Assembly: GCF_003583765.1 (NCBI RefSeq)
Contig: NZ_QXQA01000025.1
Span: 1 to 57,459, forward strand
Source of the DNA: Paenibacillus nanensis
GTDB taxonomy: Bacteria; Bacillota; Bacilli; Paenibacillales; Paenibacillaceae
Length of the DNA stretch: 57,459 nucleotides
Direction of reading: 5' to 3'
Below the pieces are notes generated by a model. It was not told the origin of the DNA. It ran no database searches and saw nothing but the letters and a program-made list of their open reading frames with translations. Of the stretch, positions 51,669 through 57,459 are shown piece after piece (within the stretch, counting starts at the first letter, position 1; every line of letters begins with the position of its first letter). Made by a program: the position numbers and the translations under genes.

Positions 51669-53630
51669 ATGCCTAAGTTTTTAGTTACGAGATGGCACGG
51701 CATGCATCATATTGCGGCGCTTGCGGTCTTGCTGATCCTATCGGCGGTGCTCGCTTGGTTCGAGCTGCTTGCCGGATTAGCGGGATTCGTGCTTACGATT
51801 GGAGTCGGGGTTTATTCGTTTTTAGCGGAACGGGCTTTTCGCAAGGATTTGAAGACATACCTTGGCACGTTGTCCTATCGGGTCAAAAAAGGCGGCAATG
51901 ATGTGATTAGCGAGCTGCCGTTCGGTATTATTCTTTATAACGAAGAACGAACGGTAGAATGGCATAATCCGTACATTTCACAGCTGCTGGAGCGGGAATC
52001 GCTTATCGGCGTGCCGCTCACGGAGATGTTTCCGACACTCCAGCACGCGAAGGATCGCGAAGGAACGGTGGAAGCCGCGGTTGGTTCGCATATGTACCAG
52101 CTGATTTTCCGTCCGAAGGAACGCATTTTATACGTAAAAAATGTGACCGACCTCTGGCAGCTTAGCCGCAAATACGAGGATGAAAAGCTGTCGCTTGGCG
52201 TTGTAATGATCGATAACCTGGAGGAAGTTACGCAGGGTCTCGACGATCACCAGCGCGGAACGCTGCTGTCTAAGGTGACGACCGAAATTACGGAGTGGGC
52301 GCAAAAGTATAAAATCTACATCAAGCGCCTTACATCCGACCGGTTCCTGCTTATTACCGACCATAAAACGCTGCGTCAGCTCGAGCAGTCGCGGTTCGAC
52401 ATCCTCGATGAGGTGCGCGAGATGACGGGCGAGCAGAAAATTCCGGTTACACTCAGCATCGGCTTTGCGGCCGGCGCGGAGCACATTATCGAAATTGGCC
52501 AATGGGCGCATTCAAGCCTAGACATCGCGCTTGGCCGCGGCGGCGACCAGGCAGCAGTGAAGGTCGGCAGCAGGCAGTCCTTCTACGGCGGGAAGACGAA
52601 CGCGGTGGAGAAGCGGACCCGAGTCCGGGCCCGCGTTGTCGCTCATGCGCTGCGCGACCTTCTGAAGGAAAGCCACAACGTGATGATTATGGGCCACAAG
52701 CTGCCGGATATGGACGCCGTCGGCTCGGCGATCGGCGTGCTGAAGGCAGCTCAAGTACTGGGCAAAGAGGCGTATATCGTGCTCGAAGGCATCAATCCGT
52801 CCATCGAGAAGATGATGGAGCTGATTCGCGAGGACGAGAAGCTGTCGAAGCGATTCATCCTGCCCGAGCAGGCGCTGGCGCTTATGACGCCCCAGACATT
52901 AGCCATCGTTGTCGATACGCATAAAGCGTCGATGGTGAAGGAGCCGAAGCTTCTTACGCTGACAGACCGTATCGTTGTCATTGACCATCACCGCCGCGGC
53001 GAAGAATTTATCTCGAACGCAATCCTTGTTTACTTGGAACCGTACGCTTCGTCGACGTGCGAGCTCGTGACCGAGCTGCTGCAATATATCCATGAGCGCA
53101 TATCGCTTGATGTGAGGGAAGCAACATCGCTTTTGGCCGGTATTACCGTGGACACGAAAAGCTTCTCGAACCGAACGGGCGCGAGGACGTTCGAAGCGGC
53201 GTCCTTCCTGCGCCGGTGCGGCGCGGATACGGTGCTGATCCAGCGCATGATGCAGGAGGATCTCGACGAATACGTCAGCAAAGCCGAAATTATTAAGCAT
53301 GCTCAAGTCGTGTATGACCATGTCGCGATTGCCGTTGCCGAGAGAGGAAAGAAAAATCCGCAGCTGCTTATCGCGCAATCGGCCGATACTTTGCTCCATA
53401 TGACGGACATTTTGGCCTCCTTCGTCATCAGCGAACGGCCGGACGGTCTAATCGGCGTAAGCGCCCGCTCGCTTGGCGGTATGAACGTGCAGGTCGTCAT
53501 GGAACGGCTCGGCGGCGGCGGCCATTTAACGAACGCGGCTGCTCAGCTGGAGGGCACTGTAGAAGAGGTAGCGGCCAAGCTGAAGGTCGTGCTTGAACAA
53601 ATTGAATCGGAAGAGGGGTTATTCGAATGA
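51669..53630 (+). CDS. gdpP: Cyclic di-AMP phosphodiesterase GdpP
   Basis: A 653-residue membrane enzyme that degrades cyclic di-AMP. Two N-terminal membrane segments (about 10-50), a PAS-like domain (about 80-150), a degenerate GGDEF domain (the usual motif reads GRGGDQ), and a DHH-DHHA1 domain with MGHKLPDMDAVGSA, VDTHK, DHHRR and GGGGHLTNAA. All catalytic DHH residues appear intact. It overlaps rplI by four bases. Confidence 0.97.
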   Translation: MPKFLVTRWHGMHHIAALAVLLILSAVLAWFELLAGLAGFVLTIGVGVYSFLAERAFRKDLKTYLGTLSYRVKKGGNDVISELPFGIILYNEERTVEWHNPYISQLLERESLIGVPLTEMFPTLQHAKDREGTVEAAVGSHMYQLIFRPKERILYVKNVTDLWQLSRKYEDEKLSLGVVMIDNLEEVTQGLDDHQRGTLLSKVTTEITEWAQKYKIYIKRLTSDRFLLITDHKTLRQLEQSRFDILDEVREMTGEQKIPVTLSIGFAAGAEHIIEIGQWAHSSLDIALGRGGDQAAVKVGSRQSFYGGKTNAVEKRTRVRARVVAHALRDLLKESHNVMIMGHKLPDMDAVGSAIGVLKAAQVLGKEAYIVLEGINPSIEKMMELIREDEKLSKRFILPEQALALMTPQTLAIVVDTHKASMVKEPKLLTLTDRIVVIDHHRRGEEFISNAILVYLEPYASSTCELVTELLQYIHERISLDVREATSLLAGITVDTKSFSNRTGARTFEAASFLRRCGADTVLIQRMMQEDLDEYVSKAEIIKHAQVVYDHVAIAVAERGKKNPQLLIAQSADTLLHMTDILASFVISERPDGLIGVSARSLGGMNVQVVMERLGGGGHLTNAAAQLEGTVEEVAAKLKVVLEQIESEEGLFE

Positions 53631-54070
53631 AAGTAATCTTCTTGCAAGACGTAAAGGGACAAGGCAAAAAAGGCGAAGTAAAGGATTTGTCGGAAGGCTA
53701 TGTACGCAACTTCTTGCTGCCCAAAGGGCTCGCGAAGCTGGCTTCCGAGGGCAATCTGAAGACGCTGGAGGTACAGAACGCGTCAGAAGTGAAGCGGAAG
53801 CAGAAGGAGAAAGAAGACGCGCAGGCACTGGCTAAGCGTCTGGAGGAGCTGACGGTTATCGTCAAAGCGAAATCCGGCGAAGGCGGCCGCCTGTTCGGCG
53901 CTGTCACAAGCAAACAAATCGCCGACGCCCTTGCGGGCCAAGGCATCAAAATCGACAAACGCAAAATCGAGCTGGACGACCCAATCCGCACGCTCGGCGT
54001 CACGCAAGTCATCGTCAAGCTGCACCCTGAAGTCAAAGCCAAAATGAGCGTCCAAACAGCCGAAGAATAA
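53627..54070 (+). CDS. rplI: 50S ribosomal protein L9
   Basis: A 147-residue protein: N-terminal domain MKVIFLQDVKGQGKKGEVKD, a long central helix and a C-terminal RNA-binding domain. Typical length. Located between gdpP and dnaB as in Bacillus. Confidence 0.97.
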   Translation: MKVIFLQDVKGQGKKGEVKDLSEGYVRNFLLPKGLAKLASEGNLKTLEVQNASEVKRKQKEKEDAQALAKRLEELTVIVKAKSGEGGRLFGAVTSKQIADALAGQGIKIDKRKIELDDPIRTLGVTQVIVKLHPEVKAKMSVQTAEE

Positions 54071-54131
54071 TATATCTTTTATTTTTTATAAAAAGGGTTG
54101 TGCGAAGAGCAGCGACCTACGACGAAGCGGT

Positions 54132-54273
54132 ATGACGCATGAGGCGTCATGAGCGGAGAGAAGGAATGTTCTGGAGAAACGATAGTGTTCGCCTTTGAAG
54201 TTGGATTCTAACCTTGGACTAGTTGTTCATTGAGAATTCAACTTCAACAGCGATCGGAGGAATATTCCTTCTC
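54132..54273. repeat. Long nested palindromic element before dnaB
   Basis: Two pairs of near-perfect inverted arms are nested: GAGAAGGAATGTTC (54158-54171) with GAATATTCCTTCTC (54260-54273), and TGAAGTTGGATTCT (54196-54209) with AGAATTCAACTTCA (54233-54246), each 13 of 14 matching. A separate hairpin ATGACGC/GCGTCAT lies at 54132-54150. CGAAGC-GTAT occurs on both flanks (54123 and 54282) as a direct repeat. It looks like a mobile or dispersed palindromic unit rather than a simple terminator, because no T run follows. Confidence 0.7.
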
Positions 54274-54328
54274 GCAGCGGGCGAAGCCGTATCATGCAGT
54301 ACAACTACAACGGAGGGGAGAGCGCACG

Positions 54329-55699
54329 ATGAGCACAATGAGTACGGAGCTGATGTTCGACCGTGTTCCGCCGCAAAACATTGAAGCGGAGCAGGCGGTC
54401 ATAGGGGCGATTCTGCTGCAGCCGGAGGCATTGATCACGGCGATGGAGCGGGTTCGAAGCGAGGATTTCTACAGCAGCGGACATCAACGCATCTACGAAG
54501 CGATGATCGAGCTGGGCGAGGGCAATCAACCAATCGATCTCATCACGCTTACGGCGCATCTTCAAGACCAAGGCCTGCTTGAGGAGATCGGAGGCGTCAG
54601 CTACTTAGCGAAGCTGGCGAACGCGGTACCGACAGCGGCCAACGTCGACTATTACGCACAGATCGTTGAAGAGAAATCAATGCTGCGCCGGTTAATCCGG
54701 ACAGCTACTAATATCGTAACAGATGGGTATGCTAATGCAGAGGATGTCAGCGTGCTGCTCAGCGATGCGGAGAAGAAGATTCTCGAAATCTCCAACCGCC
54801 GCTCCAGCAGCGGATTCGTCTCCATCCGCGACGTCCTGATGGAAGTGTTCGAGAAGGTCGAGCACTTGTATTCGAACCGTGGAGGCACGACGGGAATTCC
54901 ATCGGGCTTCGTCGACCTTGACCGGATGACCGCAGGCTTCCAGCGAAGCGATTTGATTATCGTGGCGGCGCGTCCTTCCGTCGGTAAAACCGCCTTTGCG
55001 CTGAACGTTGCCCAGAACGTAGGGGTGCGGGCGAAAGAGACGGTCGCGATCTTCTCGCTGGAGATGTCCGCGGCGCAGCTGGTACAGCGTATCATATGCG
55101 CCGAAGCGAACGTCGATGCGACTCGAATGCGAACAGGCACCCTGGAAGCCGATGACTGGGAGAAGCTGACGATGGCGATCGGCGCCTTATCCGAAGCGGA
55201 AATCTACATCGACGACACGCCGGGCATCACCGTGGCCGATATTCGCGCGAAATGCCGCCGCTTGAAGAAGGAACGCGGGCTGGGCATGATCTTGATCGAC
55301 TACCTGCAGCTCATTCAAGGCCGGGGCAAAGCCGGCGAGAACCGGCAGCAGGAAGTATCGGAAATATCCCGTACGCTTAAGATGATTGCGAGGGAGCTGG
55401 AAGTGCCGGTTATCGCCCTTTCTCAGCTCAGCCGGGGCGTCGAGCAGCGTCAGGACAAGCGTCCGATGATGTCCGACTTGCGGGAATCGGGATCGATCGA
55501 GCAGGATGCCGACATCGTAGCGTTCCTTTACCGGGACGATTACTACGATAAGGAATCGGAGAAGAAGAACATCATCGAGATCATTATAGCCAAACAGCGG
55601 AATGGTCCGGTGGGCACCGTCGAGCTGGTGTTCCTGAAGCATTACAATAAATTCGTAAGTCTAGACCGCAATCATATGGATCCTTCACAAGCTTCTTAA
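54329..55699 (+). CDS. dnaB: Replicative DNA helicase DnaB (DnaC in Bacillus naming)
   Basis: Hexameric helicase at the fork, 456 residues. The N-terminal domain (about 10-110) is followed by a RecA-like domain with Walker A ARPSVGKTAFALN, Walker B GMILIDYLQLI and the SRGVEQRQDKRPMMSDLRES region. The ATG at 54329 follows GGAGGGGAG at good spacing. Confidence 0.98.
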   Translation: MSTMSTELMFDRVPPQNIEAEQAVIGAILLQPEALITAMERVRSEDFYSSGHQRIYEAMIELGEGNQPIDLITLTAHLQDQGLLEEIGGVSYLAKLANAVPTAANVDYYAQIVEEKSMLRRLIRTATNIVTDGYANAEDVSVLLSDAEKKILEISNRRSSSGFVSIRDVLMEVFEKVEHLYSNRGGTTGIPSGFVDLDRMTAGFQRSDLIIVAARPSVGKTAFALNVAQNVGVRAKETVAIFSLEMSAAQLVQRIICAEANVDATRMRTGTLEADDWEKLTMAIGALSEAEIYIDDTPGITVADIRAKCRRLKKERGLGMILIDYLQLIQGRGKAGENRQQEVSEISRTLKMIARELEVPVIALSQLSRGVEQRQDKRPMMSDLRESGSIEQDADIVAFLYRDDYYDKESEKKNIIEIIIAKQRNGPVGTVELVFLKHYNKFVSLDRNHMDPSQAS

Positions 55700-55704
55700 A
55701 TTTC

Positions 55705-55744
55705 CGAACAATTGTATGGGTGACTATACAATTGTTCGTTTTTT
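55705..55744 (+). terminator. Terminator after dnaB
   Basis: A perfect 13-base stem (CGAACAATTGTAT with ATACAATTGTTCG), an 8-base loop and a run of six T. Confidence 0.92.
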
Positions 55745-55746
55745 GT

Positions 55747-55775
55747 TTGACTTCCAATAGGGAGACTGCTACACT
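55747..55775 (+). promoter_or_regulatory. Promoter of purA
   Basis: TTGACT (55747-55752), a 17-base spacer and TACACT (55770-55775). It directly follows the dnaB terminator. No riboswitch or PurR box was seen in the leader. Confidence 0.65.
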
Positions 55776-55877
55776 AATAATGCTGTCTTCTGGCTGTTGC
55801 CGCGTTAAAGAAACGGGGCTGTCGCGCGAGATGACATTAATTTTCGATGTTTACGGATATCGGACGGGGGTATGATT

Positions 55878-57164
55878 ATGTCTACGGTAGTTGTAGTCGG
55901 CACGCAATGGGGAGACGAAGGAAAAGGCAAAATTACGGACTTCCTGGCAGAGGGAGCTGACGTTGTTGCCCGTTACCAAGGCGGAAACAACGCCGGGCAC
56001 ACCATTCTCATCGATAACAAAAAGTATAAGCTGACGATGATCCCATCGGGCATCTTTAACCATAACAAAACTTGCGTCATCGGCAACGGCATGGTTATTA
56101 ATCCACAGGCGCTGATCGACGAAATTAACTATATTCATGACAACGGCTTCTCGACGTCGAACCTGAAAATCAGTGACCGCGCGCATGTCATCATGCCGTA
56201 TCACTTGGTGCTGGACGCGCTCGAAGAGGACCGTAAGGGCGATAACAAAATCGGCACGACGCGCAAAGGCATCGGTCCTTGCTATATGGACAAGGCTGCG
56301 CGCAACGGCATCCGCATCAGCGATCTGATGGACGCAGAGGAGTTCGAAGCCCGCGTTCGCAGCATTATGGTGGAGAAAAACAATCTGATTCAACAGGTGT
56401 ACGGCGGCGAGCCGCTGGATACCGATCAAATTGTGAAGGACTATTTGGGCTATGCGGAAATTTTGCGTCCTTATGTGACGGATACTTCCGTTGTGCTTAA
56501 CGACGCGATTGATGAAGGAAAAAAAGTGCTGTTCGAAGGCGCGCAAGGCGTCATGCTTGATATCGACCAAGGCACGTATCCGTTTGTAACCTCCTCTAAT
56601 CCGTCGGCAGGCGGCGTATGTATCGGTTCCGGCGTAGGACCTTCGAAAATTAAGCAGGTGATCGGCGTTGCCAAGGCGTATACAACCCGCGTAGGCGACG
56701 GTCCATTCCCGACGGAGCAGGACAACGAAATCGGACAGCTGATCCGCGACAAAGGCCATGAGTACGGCACCGTTACAGGCCGTCCGCGCCGCGTCGGCTG
56801 GTTCGACACGGTCGTCGTTCGCCATGCCCGCCGCGTCAGCGGCATTACAGGCTTGTCCCTGAACTCGCTGGACGTTCTGACAGGACTCGAGACTGTAAAG
56901 ATCTGCACGGGCTACAAGTACCGCGGCGAAATCATCGAGCATTATCCGGCAAGCCTGAAAATGCTGGCGGAGTGCGAAGCGGTATACGAGGAGCTGCCGG
57001 GCTGGTCCGAGGATATTTCCAGCGCGAAGAAGCTGGAGGATCTTCCGGAGAATACGCGCAACTACGTGAACCGCGTATCCGAGCTGACGGGTATTCCAAT
57101 TGCGATCTTCTCGGTAGGACGCAACCGTGAGCAGACGAATCCGGTACGTCCGATTTACGAATAA
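55878..57164 (+). CDS. purA: Adenylosuccinate synthetase
   Basis: Converts IMP, aspartate and GTP to adenylosuccinate, the first step specific for AMP synthesis. It is 428 residues. VVVGTQWGDEGKGKITDF is at the N terminus, with GNNAGHT following and the GTP-contacting GVGPSKIKQVIGVAKAYTT region in the middle. Start: ATG at 55878, with GGGGG at 7 bases; the ATG at 55872 is too close to it. Confidence 0.98.
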   Translation: MSTVVVVGTQWGDEGKGKITDFLAEGADVVARYQGGNNAGHTILIDNKKYKLTMIPSGIFNHNKTCVIGNGMVINPQALIDEINYIHDNGFSTSNLKISDRAHVIMPYHLVLDALEEDRKGDNKIGTTRKGIGPCYMDKAARNGIRISDLMDAEEFEARVRSIMVEKNNLIQQVYGGEPLDTDQIVKDYLGYAEILRPYVTDTSVVLNDAIDEGKKVLFEGAQGVMLDIDQGTYPFVTSSNPSAGGVCIGSGVGPSKIKQVIGVAKAYTTRVGDGPFPTEQDNEIGQLIRDKGHEYGTVTGRPRRVGWFDTVVVRHARRVSGITGLSLNSLDVLTGLETVKICTGYKYRGEIIEHYPASLKMLAECEAVYEELPGWSEDISSAKKLEDLPENTRNYVNRVSELTGIPIAIFSVGRNREQTNPVRPIYE

Positions 57165-57180
57165 AAAGCTGCATTGCAAC

Positions 57181-57218
57181 AGGGGCTGACTGAAGTCGCA
57201 TGACTTCGGCCAGCCCCT
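57181..57218. terminator. Large hairpin between purA and a convergent gene
   Basis: AGGGGCTG, bulge, GAAGTC, loop GCAT, GACTTC, bulge, CAGCCCCT. It probably stops transcription from both sides. T-rich sequence is present at a short distance on the minus-strand side. Confidence 0.8.
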
Positions 57219-57233
57219 TGCTTTGTCTCGCCC

Positions 57234-57459
57234 CTACTGAGAAGTTGCATGGGTACTGCCAGTATTGCTGGTATTTCCGGAGCCTCCTGAGTCGCTGGGG
57301 CTGCTGTCATTTCCGGAGCTGTCAGAATTGCCGGAATTACCGTCATTGCTGGCATCGCCCGTATTTCCGCTATTCTCGGTGTCTCCACTATTTTTCGTAT
57401 TGTTAGTATTGTCGACGCTGCCGGATGCCTCGGAACTGCTGGAACCCCCCGAACCCCCC
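57234..57459 (-). CDS. C-terminal end of a Ser/Gly/Asn/Asp-rich protein (partial)
   Basis: On the minus strand an open frame enters from the right edge and ends with THATSQ and TAG at 57234, 16 bases before the large hairpin. The 75 visible codons encode a low-complexity tail dominated by Ser, Gly, Asn, Asp and Thr (for example NSGNSDSSGND). Such tails are common on exported wall-linked or spore-surface proteins. The functional part lies outside the window, so identity is unknown. Confidence 0.6.
   Translation of the reverse strand, partial: GGSGGSSSSEASGSVDNTNNTKNSGDTENSGNTGDASNDGNSGNSDSSGNDSSPSDSGGSGNTSNTGSTHATSQ

Noticed and set aside
55851..57179. 442-codon open frame on the minus strand across purA
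   Set aside because: It mirrors the entire conserved purA gene. Its translation has no recognisable domain and arises from the GC-rich third positions of purA.
57155..57388. 77-codon minus-strand frame at the right edge, rich in Ala, Pro and Ile
   Set aside because: It crosses the large hairpin. The competing frame ending at 57234 stops just before the hairpin and has the composition of a real surface-protein tail.
1..57459. CRISPR array, prophage or insertion sequence
   Set aside because: No regularly spaced repeats, transposase, integrase or phage structural genes were found anywhere in the window.

Overview
This window comes from the replication-origin region of a spore-forming Bacillota, most likely a Paenibacillus or a close relative in the Paenibacillaceae. 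Evidence for this is the gene order around dnaA (dnaA-dnaN-yaaA-recF-remB-gyrB-YheC/D-like ATP-grasp-gyrA-HD-GYP-16S on one side, rpmH-rnpA-spoIIIJ-jag-mnmE-mnmG-rsmG-noc-soj-spo0J on the other), sporulation genes (spoIIIJ, jag, yyaC, YheC/D-like), strong AGGAGG-type ribosome binding sites, frequent TTG and GTG starts, and a base composition that looks close to half GC.

Layout. Bases 1-147 are the 5' end of a 16S rRNA gene on the minus strand, with its leader and promoter. From 444 to 11464 the genes run on the minus strand, away from the origin: HD-GYP, gyrA, gyrB, remB, recF, yaaA, dnaN, dnaA; one divergent ATP-grasp gene sits between gyrA and gyrB. The origin is bipartite. A DnaA-box cluster lies between dnaA and rpmH (about 11546-11876). 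A compact unwinding element, made of a DnaA box, a GC block, TAG trinucleotides and an AT-rich tract, lies between dnaA and dnaN (about 9981-10042). From 12032 to 21503 the plus strand carries the conserved rpmH-to-spo0J block, with two parS sites (18392 and 21158). From 21645 to 25389 there is a conserved but poorly understood set: class-V aminotransferase, DUF4446, YyaC, DUF3343, MscS and DUF951.

A tRNA-Ser and a three-gene sugar ABC importer without its own ATPase follow (25461-29226), then yjzC and the rpsF-ssb-rpsR operon. The stretch 31180-39860 is mostly transport and accessory genes: azlCD, a GNAT-SDR-GNAT operon, TetR, a SulP anion transporter and the KtrAB potassium system. A complete Mrp-type cation/proton antiporter operon with a fused MrpA-MrpB subunit occupies 40158-45867. 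An island that looks more AT-rich, with acetyltransferases, a DUF1835 protein and an orphan small gene, follows (45904-48432). The window closes with DUF4870, an LCP cell-wall ligase downstream of a good WalR box, a CBS protein, yybS, gdpP, rplI, a long palindromic element, dnaB, purA and the C-terminal end of a Ser/Gly/Asn-rich protein.

How it fits together. The core is the replication initiation, chromosome segregation and tRNA-modification cluster typical of the origin. KtrAB (a known c-di-AMP target family), Mrp and GdpP (the c-di-AMP phosphodiesterase) put potassium, sodium and pH homeostasis and their second-messenger control within 16 kb. I see no CRISPR array, no transposase and no prophage. 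The parts least explained by known biology are the palindromic element before dnaB, the promoter-terminator unit before the Mrp operon, the aminotransferase/DUF3343 cluster, the degenerate HD-GYP protein and several short ORFs that look like gene remnants.
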